64,000 bases of DNA from NCBI GenBank assembly GCA_012934845.2, contig WNNJ02001446.1:62001-126000 (forward strand), written 5' to 3'. The notes beneath the pieces were generated by a model. That model was not told the DNA's origin. It did not search any database and saw only the letters and a program-made list of their open reading frames with translations. Origin of the DNA: Pomphorhynchus laevis (taxonomy: Eukaryota > Acanthocephala > Palaeacanthocephala > Echinorhynchida > Pomphorhynchidae). The translations under genes and the position numbers were made by a program. Of the stretch, positions 1 to 12,170 are shown one piece after another (the first letter of the stretch is position 1; every line of letters starts with the position of its first letter).

Positions 1-885
1 CTATTATATTCCTTAAGATATATTACTACCTTTCCTTGTTTGTTAACTCATCAAAAATTGCTCTAATACCACTGCCACGCAATATTAGCATCGCTGTGGG
101 TATTCTTCTGTGCCTTCGACATTTCGATCACATTTCTAACGTTCTTTATTGAACAAATATATATCAAAGAATAATTTTTCGATTACTTCCTTTTATTTTA
201 AGCTCTCCTTCTAACATGAATAGCCCATATTCTGAACATTCACTAGTTACATCTTTGACTCCATGTTCTACTAACTCATCTCTTCTGTCTGGACTAATAT
301 CGACACTAATATCGATCTTAAAGTGCTCTATATAGTAGGCCTTTTAGCTTGGAACTATTTGTCTGTATATATTCGCTTCTCTGTGCATTATTTCCTTCAA
401 ACGTCTTTATTTCATATTACCAAATCGCTACAAATCTACAATTTGACTGTTGATTTAATGCTTAATAGCTTTGTTATTTGTTTCAAATTTTTGTTTTTCT
501 TTTTCTCTCTAGCGGACATGAAAGCGAGCTTGGGCTCAATGTTCACTCTAATATAATATATAATTGCTATTTATTATTTAAACTTATTAAATTTATTTTT
601 ATTTTCTTTTTATTTTATCGTGTACAGTTTTTACTTATATTGCATTTATAAATTGGAATTTTCCTTTCTTTTATTGTAAGTGTTGAATACAATAATAATA
701 TTTATATGTTACTTCTGACTTTTATTGTATGGAAAATTTGTAGCTCATTGTGATATTTTGTTTCATTGTTTTATAAATAAATAACTATTTTCTTAAAAAC
801 AATAATACATGCGGATAATAAAAAAGTTGTCAGTTAGAGAAAAAGAAAAAACATAACATGCCTGAGAATTCTTCTTTCTTCATTC
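1..885. other. AT-rich non-coding stretch
   Basis: No gene, RNA or repeat is recognisable here. A 77-codon open frame at 323-556 (+) is rich in Phe and Leu as expected from T-rich DNA, and it shows no domain, so I do not call it. The stretch ends where the 3' end of the LINE copy J1 begins. Confidence 0.5.
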
Positions 886-3290
886 TGTTTAAACTCCTCT
901 AGTTTATGTCCTCAGGTCAGGGGGATCTGAGTCATCCAGCCAATCCAACACGCCGCCCTCCGACTAAACTGTCTTTCACCCCCCCCGAAGAGTCCAATCG
1001 AGGCGGACTATGCTGGGTAAACGAGAGACAAAGAGCTTGATAAACCTTAGCATTTGCTCTGAGGAACGTCCTCTAGAAAAGAAGACTAATCCCGAGATAG
1101 TCCAAGTGCCTCAAAGGCGCACCTGGGTTTTCCCTTTTAATGACAGATGCTGTCCCCGTTTAAGGGCCCACCTAGCTCTCTTCAGAATACATTTAAGTCT
1201 ATCCAGGTCAGCTTTCTCCGACCAGTTCACCAAAACGGTGAACCCCAGGTATTTTACTCGACTTGTGAAGGTAGGGAGTGGTTGAGGCTTAGAAATGGAG
1301 GAAAGTGCAAAGAGTGCTAATATCTTAAGTTTTTGCTTTGTTGCAGGGGTGCCATAGAAGACAACTACCTGCGATTTGACGGAGTTTAAAATAAGATTAG
1401 AACGGGTTAACTGGTCTTTAAATCTTAAGAAGAATCGGCTGATGTCCGAGACTACGTTTTCGCACCTGCGTCCAAAGAACAAGGCTGTGGTATCATCAGC
1501 ATATACCACTACACGTTGTTCGCGTTTAAATATTTTAAAAGTTCAATGGAGGCAGCAAGAAATAAGATTGGAGAAAGATGGGAACCTTGAGGCACACCCG
1601 TAATAGGGTAGAACTGACGGGCATCAGGGTCATCTCCATAATAGAATCGCTTAGTGTAGAGCAGAATCTCCACCCTGTAAACAATTCTCGCAGGCAATCC
1701 AAGGGACCTGAGAGAAGAGATAACAAAGGTAATGGAGATGCGGTCAAATGCAGCAGAAAAATCAAGGTAAACAGCCACAGCAAGTTGATGACTATTCTCC
1801 TGACAAAACTGATGCACTTCACCTACAACTGAATGGACCGAGCGACCTTTGACAAACCCATGGAAACTTGGTGATATTAAGTTTCGCCTACTTAAGTGAT
1901 CGCGGATTTTACGCGCAAGCGCTTTTTCGTAAATGGAGATGAGAGAATTTTGAATCGAAAAGGGTCGCAGATCTTTAGGACACGAAATCGATTTCTTTTT
2001 GGATAAAAACACACGTCGGCTAACACTTATGCCAGCAATATCGGACGGGGAGGCTAATAGCATTGTGATGGCGACCTCCTTTCTCTGACTGTTTGTCAAA
2101 AGCTTACTGACCCGAGTAAAGAGTGGCGCGTGGGATTAGGAGGTGCCCGGAAGTGGCCTTCAGGAGTTTAAGATATCTGTGACAGATATATCCCTACTCC
2201 TGAAGTCACACCAAGGCGGGATGGTTGAGGTGATTGAGTGGCTCCATAATAATGTAGTGATAGTGACTCCTCCAAAACTTTGTCAGGACCTATTTTTCCA
2301 ATCCAGCCTAATGCTCTATCCCTCCAACAGATAAACTTCTCCTTCTTGAATATCTTTCAGAAGGAAGACTGGGCTGGATTATGAGAAGCAATGCTTGCTC
2401 TATCTTTACGCAGTTGGAACATATATCTAGTGCTCTAATTTTCTTTCGAGAGAACTTGCCTGGCAGAAGCAGAGAGGTTGGGTACACGGAGCATATACGC
2501 TAAGGTCTTGAGTTTTGTCGGAGTGGGACTGTAAATACGACCTATGTAGGTAGACGAAACTATCGCGGTAGCTTGCGAAGAGAGGATGGAATAAAATTCG
2601 GACAAACTCTCATTACCAATTCGTGGGAATCGTTGGATAGCTGCCTGAAAGAAGGCCACTCTGATAGGATTAAAGTGGAATCTCCTTCTAAGCAGCATAT
2701 CCTCCTCTACCCGACAAAGAATCAGGTTATGACAAGTGGACAGATGTTGTCGCGACTGCTTCGTACAGTGGGGTTTTAACAACCAGCTCACGTGGAGCAG
2801 TAATAGGTCAAGGATTAAATTCGTTGATGTGCAATGAAAGGTGGGGGACGGTGGTTTGTGAATAAGATAACCGTTCCTGGCTCTGCGAAGTGCTGCATTA
2901 ATCCAACGACCAGTTCTGTCGTTGAAGTCACCAAGTACCATGGCATAACCGCTATCTGTAATCCTATCCAGGAGGTCACAGTTCTTGTGAATCTCACCTG
3001 GACGGATGTAGACATTGGCTTGACTGATGCGTTTACCGTTCTTACGAAGTAAAACTACTAAACAAGAAAGGGCAGGACAAGAATAGTTAAGAAGGAGGGA
3101 AGATCTTAAGAAGCATTTGACTAAAGTTAAAAGACCTTGAGATGAAGATGAGTAAGGAGAGGTTATATACGGAGTGAAGTGGGTGTATATAAGCTGAGGG
3201 ATATATCGAGTAATGTCCTGAGGGAGACGGATAGATCGCGTCTCCTAGAGGACTATAACATCTGCTAACGCAACTGAAATATCGAAGTGC
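886..3290 (-). mobile_element. Jockey-like LINE copy J1, 5'-truncated ORF2 and 3' end
   Basis: This is the antisense copy of a non-LTR retrotransposon. Reading leftwards from 3290, it opens inside the apurinic-type endonuclease of ORF2, with 'VLGDFNDRTGRW' at about 2900-2941. The reverse transcriptase follows at 2099-1111, with 'LDFSAAFDRIS', 'GVPQGSHLSPI' and the catalytic box 'VYADDTT'. The frame changes within both domains, so the copy is dead. The 3' end, absent from J2, runs to about 886 and matches the 3' end of J3 near 36575. Loss of the 5' end is the usual result of incomplete reverse transcription. Placement in the Jockey/I group rests on the RT motifs and the CCHC ORF1 of the sister copies; the exact clade is not certain. 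Confidence 0.85.
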
Positions 3291-3339
3291 ACAGTATAGG
3301 AATAATTTGCAGTTTAATGATTAAAAACCTAAAATAACT

Positions 3340-6300
3340 TTGTGATTACAATGTCGGAGCTATTAAATGAAAGCAAAATAATGCTCAATTCTCCAGCAAA
3401 TGCAGAAAAGAAGGTATGTTTTTCAACTTCTAATTTCATTCCTGAGGGAGAACTTTCTTCGGTACCAAAACTGGCTAACTTAGTGGTTATCAAACTACTA
3501 AAGCCTCTGGAAGGGCAGAGTTTATTTAACACTTTTCTAAGGGGATTTACTGACCAGTTCAAAATAAGAATTCTCTTCAACTGTGTTAAATATTATGAGT
3601 GTGAAATAAAGAATTTCTTTTGTTACACCAGATCTGGCCAAGAGTTATATCAAGTATTTCAATAAGACGCATGCGAAAATTGCAGCTATTTCGTCTAAGC
3701 CGGTTATGGCTACGTTTAAAGTTAACAATATACCAACATTACTCTCCGACGAAGATGTATCGATGTTAGAAGAAGAATTTAATATATCTCGCTTTCGGTT
3801 GATAATCGGAAAAAATGATTCCCCATCCCGGTGGCCTTCTGCAATGCACCGGTGGATGTGGCACAAAACATGTCGATCTCGACTTCAAACCCCTTCATGG
3901 GGTACAACCTAAATTTTACATCAATTGAGACCGACTCTCTAACCTACCCCCACTGTAATAAGTGTCGTCAGTGGGGACATTGGGCATCGGGTTGTTCCCT
4001 ATTCCAGAAGTGTGGGGTGTGCCGGACTTCTACTATTCACTCTGAAAAATGCATGGACAAACCACACCGCTCTAACTGTGGGAGGGGACACCCTGTCTGG
4101 TCAAAAAGATGTAAAATTTTTAAAGAATATCAAAAAAGGCAAAGGTGCCCTAAACCTAGACCGACGACTTTTGTGGTGGCTGTCTTGACGTCAAAGAATA
4201 CAGGCTTTTTAATGCAGAAATCCTCAAAGTCATTAAAGGGAAGAATCAAGCCTCGATGTTACACTTTGAGAACTTAATTAAGAATATGATAGATCAACTG
4301 GCGTAGTCCTTCCGTTCACCACCAGCAGGGAAGGGTAATAATTTAAAGAAGGCTCCCCAAATCAAAAAACGAACAGGCTCTTCTCAGAATGTAGCCCCTT
4401 TGAAGTTAGCATGTAATAACTTAATCTGGGCTTTAGCCAGTATCGAGGAAGATAAAGATAATGCCCGTGAGCAAATGTCTTCACATTTAGGAACAGGAGG
4501 TGGAAAGAGTGACCTTTCCGCCTCTGGTTTCGACTACGCGCAAGGCGTCCCACTCCAGTTACACTTTCGCCATAGGAAGTACCCAAGAGCCTTTTTCACT
4601 GAATATAATTCAGTGGAATTTGGGAGGTGTTTCTGCCCTTATGCTTCTATCTGGTAGAGATGCAGATGTTATAGTCCTTCAGGAGACGCGGTCTAACCGA
4701 CTACCCTAGGACATTACTCGATTTATCCCAAAGCATATCTTCACACACTTCACTCCGTGCATTACCCCTCTCTACTCTTCGTCATCTCTAAGGTCTTTTA
4801 ACCCTAATTAAATGCTTCTTAAGGTCATCCGTCTTATTGAACTTATCTTGTCATGCCATGTCTTGTTTAGATATAGCACTTGCCAAGAACGGTAAACGCA
4901 TCAGCCTAACAAATATCTACAACCGGCTCGGATAGATTCATAAGAACCGTCCCCTCTTGGGCCGTATTTTAGGTAGTAACTACGACATGTTACTAGGTGA
5001 CTTCAACGACATAACTGGTCGTTGGATCAATGCAGCACTGCGCAGAGCCAGAAGCGATTATCTTATTCACAAACCACTAAACCCAACCTTTCGTTGCTCA
5101 ACAACAAACTCACTCCTCGACATTTTACTGCTACATAGGACTGGTTGTTAAAACCCATCTGCACTGAGCAGTCGCGCCAACAACTGACCACCTCTCATGA
5201 CCTTATACGTTGCCGGCTAGAGGAAGATACGTTGCTTAGAAGGAAGTTTCACTTTGATTGAATTAGAGTGGCCTTCTTTCAGGCAGCTATCCAACTTTTC
5301 CCCAGGATAGGGAATGAGAGTTTGACAGAATTCAATTCCTAGCTCTCTTCGCAAGCTACCTGGATCCTTCTGACCACCTACAAAGGTCGCATTTGCAGTC
5401 CCACTCCGACAAAACTCAAGATCAAAGCTAAAATGCTACGCCTTTCCAATCTCTCTGCTTCCTTTAGGCAGCTTCTCTCGAATAAATACTGGAGTTCTAG
5501 ATATATGCTCCAGCTGAGTAGGGACAGGACAAGTATTGATCGTCTTAGTCTCTCTCAAGCTTCTTTCTGGAAGATATTCAAAAAGGAGAAGTTTGTCTGC
5601 TGGCGTGAGAGGGCATATGGGTGGATTGGTAGCATAGCCCTTTATAGAGTTTTGTGGGAGTCACTATCCCTGCAACACTATGGAGACACCCTTTCTCATA
5701 ACCCAATCTCGCCCTGGGGTGACTTGAGGAGCAGGGATTTATCCGTTGAGGATATCCTTAACTCCTGTAGTCCACTTTCGGGCACCTTCAAAACCGTCGC
5801 TCCACTCTCTTCTCGGATTTGTCAGATTTGGCATCCAATCAAAGAGGAGAAGTGGCCGTCATAATGCTCTTAGCCTCACAATCAGATGTAGCCAGCATCA
5901 ACATCAGTCGTAGAATAATTTTTTCCTAAGCGAAATCTGGTTTCATATTCCAAAGACATCAAGCTCATTTCGATTCAAAATTCCCTAATCTCCATCTACT
6001 AAAAAGCGGTTGCGCGTAGAATTAGCGATCATTTAAGTAGGCGTAATTTAATCCCACCAAGTTTTGATGGGTTTTTCAAAAGGCGTTCGGTTCATTCAGT
6101 AATTGGTGAAGTGCACAAGTTTTGTCAGGATAATTGTCAACAGCTTGCGGTAGCTGTTTTTCTTGAATTTCGCTGCATTTGACCGGATTTCTATTCCCTT
6201 CGTTATCTCCACTATCAGTTACCTCGGGCTGCCTGCGAGAATTGTTAACATGATGGAGATTCAGCTGTTCTCCAAGCGATTCTACTATGTGGATGACCAT

Positions 6301-6740
6301 GATGCACGTCAGTTCTACCCTATTACAGGTGTGCATCAAGGTTCCCCACCTTCTCCTACCTTATATCTTGATATCTCCGTTGTTCTGTTCAAGGCTTTCA
6401 AACGCGATCAACATCTCGTGGTATACGCTGATGATACCACATCCCTGTTCTCAGGACGCAGTTGCAAAGATGTAGTCTCGGACATCATCCGTTTCCTTTT
6501 AAGATTAAAATATCAGTTGCCAACATCCAATCTTATTTTAAACTCCGAAAAATCCCATGTGGTTGTCTTTTATGTCGCTTCTGCGACAAAAAAAGAAACT
6601 TAAGAGACTAGCACTCTTTGGACTCTCTTCCATTTTGCAGCCTCAACCACTACCCATCTTCACGAGTCGAGTAAAATATCTGGGGTTCACCGTTTCGGTG
6701 AATTGGTCGGCGAAAGCTTACCTGGATAGACTTAAATAAT
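3340..6740 (+). mobile_element. Jockey-like LINE copy J2, ORF1 plus most of ORF2
   Basis: J2 lies head to head with J1 and about 50 bp from it. ORF1 begins near 3350. At 3950-4130 it carries a zinc-knuckle block: a full CCHC box 'CNKCRQWGHWASGC' followed by two degenerate ones. This is the nucleic-acid-binding gag-like protein of Jockey/I-type LINEs. ORF2 starts near 4600 with the endonuclease ('DADVIVLQETRS', then 'LLGDFNDITGRW' at about 4990) and continues to the RT ('VYADDTTSLFSG' at about 6420). The copy stops at 6740 without the 3' end seen in J1 and J3 and passes straight into AT-rich DNA. Several frame changes and stops show that it is dead. ORF1 similarity to J4 starts at almost the same residue. 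Confidence 0.85.
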
Positions 6741-7237
6741 CATTTTTATTTAAATAATTTTTTCAATTATTTAAAAAATATTATTATATTATAAGATTAT
6801 TTAAAGATAATAATCTAATATTAGATTAATATTTGATAATAATTAATTATTATGTCGTTGATATTTAATAATTAGATCAATAATATATAATAATTATTAT
6901 AATAATTATAATAATATTGTATTATTAATTATTAATTATTATATAATAATTATTTAATTATTATATTTAGATTATATTATTTATTATTTAAAAAATTTTA
7001 GATTCCCGAAATTTTAAATAAATGTTTGCATCCAAAAAGATAATTCTTTATTTTTAGAAAATAAAATAATTCTATGTATAATATTTCTTCAAATGCTTAA
7101 TGTTTAAATTAAAAACGTATAGAAATCTTCAAATAGATGTTTACGCTTGAAGAATCTGGTAATAAGCCAAGATCATCTTTAAAATCGATATTATTGTTTT
7201 TGCTTTGCTAAAGAACAAATCCCAAAAACCTAAATTA
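6741..7237. other. AT-rich non-coding stretch
   Basis: The DNA is almost entirely A and T, with runs of ATTATT from 6760 to 6990. I see nothing coding or structured. Confidence 0.6.
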
Positions 7238-7393
7238 CTATGAAGCTTCGAATATTGTTAGACTAACCATATCTGAAATCATGTCGTTGCTAGTGTATCC
7301 ATTTCCATCCGAAACACTTTTGTTAGATGATTCTAAGGAACATATTGAGCTCGATTCATTAATACAATCATCACTATTCATACTTCGGTCCAT
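7238..7393 (-). CDS. Probable 3'-terminal or single coding exon, Ser/Asn-rich, unknown gene
   Basis: On the minus strand an ATG follows directly on a good splice acceptor (TTGCATTATAG|ATG). It opens 51 codons ending in TAG at 7238. The peptide starts MDRSMNSDDCINES and ends SLTIFEAS. It is rich in Ser, Asn and Asp, uses ordinary mixed codons, and stands out from the AT-only flanks. I recognise no family. The ATG right behind the acceptor suits a 5'-UTR intron, or an internal exon whose Met is not the start. A chance open frame is possible at this length, but the base composition argues against it. No partner exon was found. Confidence 0.4.
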   Translation of the reverse strand: MDRSMNSDDCINESSSICSLESSNKSVSDGNGYTSNDMISDMVSLTIFEAS

Positions 7394-8687
7394 CTATAAT
7401 GCAAGAACATTGATCTAAATATATTTAAACTGATATATAAAGTATACCCTTTATTATATAAAGATTAATTTACTATTTATTTGCGATTACAAATAAAGAC
7501 TTTTGAATGACGAAACGAAACTTTATATTTCATTTAATAGTTACTTAATGATATCTGAACAATATCAAATGTTATATTTACATAAAATAATTTATGAAAA
7601 AATACATAAAACTTATATTTTCTAAATAAAAATTTGTAAAATTTTTTATCTTTGAAATAAGAAATAAAAATATCACTGATATCAATATCTTTGTACTTTA
7701 GAAATATATCTTTGAATATTTTTAGAAATTATATACGAATGGGGTGTATGCTTCAGTAAATGCTTAGAGCAAACAACGTTTTACGGTGGCATTTTGAAAG
7801 CGTACGTATTCTAATTTATTTACAACAGGAATATTTGCCCTTATCTTTCAGTAAAACAAATTGTGTAGTGATTTTTGCTTAGCAATTTAAACTAAACTTT
7901 ATCTGAGTTTTAAATCTATAGAATAACATATTTCTTCATACAATTAAAACATTTAAAAATTTCTTCATATAATTTCGATTAGTGCTAAATTCTATTGGTA
8001 CAATTTAAAACTATTTTGTTTTCAATCAATTTTTTTGTAGACTGAAATTTTATAAGTTTAAACCAACCTACTAATTAGAATAAGAATATAACGCTTCGCC
8101 ACTCGAGTTATGAATTGTTATTCTAGTATACTTGATAGTGTGTAAATTGTTCAATTAAAACTGTTTAGTAACAAATGATCTAGAAAAACGTAACAGTTGA
8201 AAGAGTATTTAAACCGTTAGTAATTATAGTTAAACAATAAGATATATACATATTTTTCTAATATAAGAAAATTTTTCTAATATAAGCATTTGCAATATAA
8301 CAAATGCCATCTACAGATATAAAAATAGCCATTATGTTTATTTAATAAAACATGATTTACAAAACGCAAGATAACTAATACTTTATTAGTTGTCTTATAC
8401 CTTATTATCATTATTTTATCATTTTTCTTTTGCACTTAGCAATTTGAACCTATATCTTTGAATAATACAAAATTAAATCAAAAGCGATGATTTAATATAC
8501 AATAATCAAATAAAATGCTTGATAAAACATAATATTTATTTATAAACATCATTAAAATTGAATTTTGGATTTTCAAAGATTAAAATATTAAAATATTATT
8601 AAATATTTTTCATAATATTTTATAATATCTGTTATTATAAAATATAATAAATTTTTATAAAGTTTACATATAGAATATTTAAGTATT
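7394..8687. other. AT-rich non-coding stretch
   Basis: I see no gene. A slightly less AT-rich patch at 7740-7870 has no open frame or splice pattern that I can support. Confidence 0.5.
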
Positions 8688-9545
8688 CTACTTAAGTAGA
8701 ATACCAGGATCGCGTATAAAATTATCTATATTTGGGTTAAAATTAGATCCTCGCAACATGTCGATTAACATGCCAGGATTTTCAGCAGCGTTTACTAATA
8801 ATTGGCGTAGCTGTTGAGGGTTCATCGTAGAAAACCAAGGAGTGTTTTTGCTTGATGTAAATTGCAGAGGCGAATCAAACGGGTTTGTATTAGATACATC
8901 TGATCTAGACGAATCGACAAAATTAAATGACAATTGATTAAAACCGGATGCAGATATATTATTCTAAAATGTAGTATTCTGAGATGCCCCCGGGTCAGGC
9001 AGTGGGTCTGCATTTTCAGTTCCTGCTTGACTAGAGTTAGCTGTACTAGATGAGCTAGAATTAGTATTCAGAGGATTATCGCCTAACTGCTCATGTGCCA
9101 CATAAAGCATTAGTCCTTGAAAATCGCGATAAATTCTCTGAAGAGCATTATATCCGCTCGAAAAACTCTCAAGGTTAATCAGGACCCTATCATGGTTTAT
9201 CATAATTTCCTGTAGTGTTGTAGGATTACGAATAATTTCCATTGATTGATGCATAAAATCCAGATTGTTAAAGAATTGTGAAACCTAGGGGGTTTTGCTC
9301 AATCACACTTTGCATTTTTGGATTGTTAAGCTTAATTGAACTAAGCAATTCAGGATTACTAATAAGTCTTTGAACCATATGATTACTTAGAAGGTTTTGA
9401 ATTGCATTTGGATCAGTATGAAGTGTGCGAAAAAGATTTTGTTTAATTTCATTAAAATTTGCATTTCCAAATGGAAGGCTCGAAAATGATGCGAGTGGTA
9501 AACCGGGTAATGTTGCAGTTCCATCAGTATGTTGCGATATTCAGT
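8688..9545 (-). pseudogene. Ubiquilin-like pseudogene (STI1 central region)
   Basis: Ubiquilins shuttle ubiquitylated proteins to the proteasome through an N-terminal UBL domain, STI1 repeats and a C-terminal UBA domain. The minus strand encodes the central part in the right order. It has an STI1-like stretch with 'LISNPELLSSIKLNNPKMQS' at about 9380-9310, then 'RNPTTLQEIMINHDR' and 'NLESFSSGYNALQRIYRDFQ' at about 9230-9120, then 'ENADPLPDPGAS' near 9000, and a further STI1-like stretch ending near 8688. An extra T near 9260 shifts the frame and an in-frame TAG lies near 8962. No introns are seen, and the UBL and UBA ends are missing. The 5' side is cut close to the Penelope-like copy P1. This fits a truncated, intron-less retrocopy, but decay of a real locus is not excluded. 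Confidence 0.85.
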
Positions 9546-9660
9546 TGTTGCGATACCGACCCCTCCTTAATTATTAGTGATTGCAGAAGCGACAGGCATG
9601 GCAAACTCAAAATGGTCGTCGTTGACGACGGGATTATAATACTTCTTTATTTTTTAAAGT

Positions 9661-10945
9661 GATGATAAATTCATATTCTAAAAAGCTTAAAAATAAGTCA
9701 GCTATAATTGGGCTACAATTACCTCCCATTAAAACACCTTTTATTTGTCTAAATATAGATATCTCTAACTTTAAATAATTTTGATTTATCAAAATATTTA
9801 AGGATTCTAATAATTTAATTTTATCCATATATTTATATTTACTTGATGGTTAAATTTTTGTAGGATAGGTGTGATAGTTATTATAACATATGTATGTATA
9901 TCTTTTCCGAATATAAGAATTATTAATTTCTCTAATACATATTTAATATCTGCTGAATCTAGATTTGTATAAAGCATACTAAAATCGTAGGTATTTGTAT
10001 TCTGATTGTGTTCTAAAAATTCGTTTGTAGAATTAATACTAAATAGTGTTTTATACCAGTATTAATTTCGATTACCTTGCAATATTTTTTAAAGTGTGCT
10101 TTAATTACTTTAAGTATTTTATTCATATAGACAGAAAGTGGTTTTAATGTACATTTAAACGCACTACATATGAACCTAGGTTTTATTTGATTTTTATGTA
10201 ATTTTGGATTCCAATATAATATAGGTATAGTTTTATTATCTAATTCAACCTTTATACCATTTTTATCCATTATAGAACAGTGACTTGTAATAATTGTTTC
10301 TAAACTCAACTCACTACGTTCATATGTTGGATTTACATTTAAATCATTAGAATTAACCTCTTTCATTAGTATATCATAATAAAGCTTTTTGCATATAAAG
10401 ACAAAGTTATTACTAGCTTTATCAATAGTTGTTATTATATAGTTATCCTTTAATTTAGTAAGTTCTTTATACATATCTTTATTAATTTTATCTTTCCTTT
10501 TGTAATTGTTTGTTATTTTCATTTTATTTTTAATTTTATCAAATATATAATCTTTCCAAATGTTTATCTTAGATATATTCGAGCTTTTACTATTAATCAG
10601 CTTACTAAAGTAATCATTTAAGTTATTATATAACGAATTGTAAATTTTATTTTTGTTGTTGTTTTTATTTAATCTATATTTATACCCTTTTGATATCAGC
10701 TTTCTTAATTCACAATTTTCAATTAATTCTAGATTATGGGTACATATATGTTCATTTATTTTATCAAAACTAAGACTTTTACAATTGCATTCTGTTTCCA
10801 TTATGTTTCTAATATTATCGTTACATATTGATTTTAATTCTTTATTATAATTACAAATTTTTCGTCCTAATGGTGGTAGGAGTTTATACCTTATTTTAGG
10901 AATATATTTACTTAAATCTGATCATATTATTTCTTTTACTTTTCC
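9661..10945 (-). mobile_element. Penelope-like element copy P1, RT fragment
   Basis: The minus strand carries the N-terminal half of the same RT as P4, at high similarity. Shared landmarks are 'ECNCKSLSFDKINEH' near 10790, 'PILYWNPKLHK' near 10200, 'RFICSAFKCTLKPLS' near 10150, and 'RQIKGVLMGGNCSPIIADLF' near 9730. The copy ends before the YIDD catalytic box, so both ends are missing. Loss of the 3' side is unusual for target-primed insertion and suggests later deletion at the junction with the ubiquilin relic. It is not functional. Confidence 0.88.
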
Positions 10946-12170
10946 AGGAGTGTTTTATCATATAAAAATATTTTATTGTTATATTATATTACATTTAGTA
11001 TTATATAATATAAATAAAGTAATATTTTAAATTATCATATTTTTATCTATTCTTGGTTTAAAATAAAAGTACTTATAATTCTGAAAAATTATTAATCAAA
11101 AGGCTTACCGCTGCACGCATTATTGACAAAAATGCCTTAAATTCTACCAAAATTTGTGAAGAGATTAATCAAATAAATCTAAAGGTCATGCATATTAATT
11201 ATATATTGGAAAATCATCCCCCATCATCTGATATTCATCTCAGATTGAATCAAATATGCAAATGTTACATACGAAAATACTGGATTCATCAGTAAAAATG
11301 CCTATATAACCTGCCAATATTGATAACCTCGTGAGAAAATCATTTGCCAAGTCCGCGGTTCCTTCTATTGTGTGCTTCCAACTAATACTTTCCCTTCAAA
11401 CAACTTCAAAAACAGCCACCTTTGATAATAGAAATTTGGACATTCTTAAATCACTTAAGGATGATTCTCGAATAGCGCGAAATGTTATTGTTCGTGATCT
11501 TCTGTCTGAATATGACGATGTTCAAGTTCCCTAACTTCTTCGCAAATTAGAACTGAATAGAGAAGTACATGACGCCAAATTCATTCGACTTATCGCCAGA
11601 AACAAAAATACATCTCTTTACATACGCATCACCTTAATCACCCTTTGCACAATAAGTCATTTTTGACTCACTAAAATTAAGTACAAACCCCTCTGGACAA
11701 TTAGTATATGTAAACGCCAAAAAAGGTCCTTGGCATATCACCCAAAATCCGATCCACATCTATTGCAGCAATTACATCGATTAAACCACCATTAGTAGAC
11801 TATCGACAACATTTTCGTCGCCATGAAACATCGGCATTCAAACAAGACTGAACAATTTACTATTAAACCCATTGCAATCGACACTTAAGTATCCTCATCC
11901 TCAAGTACCTTAAAATCATTATGGCATAAAGCCATAATGAAAACAGCCATAAAGCCATACACAAAGAAAAAACCATTTATTATCCATGCCCATATGCACT
12001 GGTATCACGATAAGCTTTGAATAATCCGTATCCTATGCTACGACCGTTTAAATTATTTCTTTTGTTAAATATGTCCTATTCAATGTCAAATTATTCCTCA
12101 TCTGTTTCTTTGCCCTGTCCTTTTCAAATTGTCTCTAAGACAATCGATTAGCTAACTACTGGCCTTATCA
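10946..12170. other. Partly coding-like, unrecognised stretch
   Basis: Base composition is less AT-rich from about 11090 to 12170 than on either side. The plus strand has broken open frames, for example 67 codons at 11331-11534 followed by more readable sequence to about 11700 ('KLELNREVHDAKFIRL'). This looks like a decayed protein gene or element. I recognise no family, and nothing resembles RT, transposase or the LINEs in the window. Confidence 0.35.
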
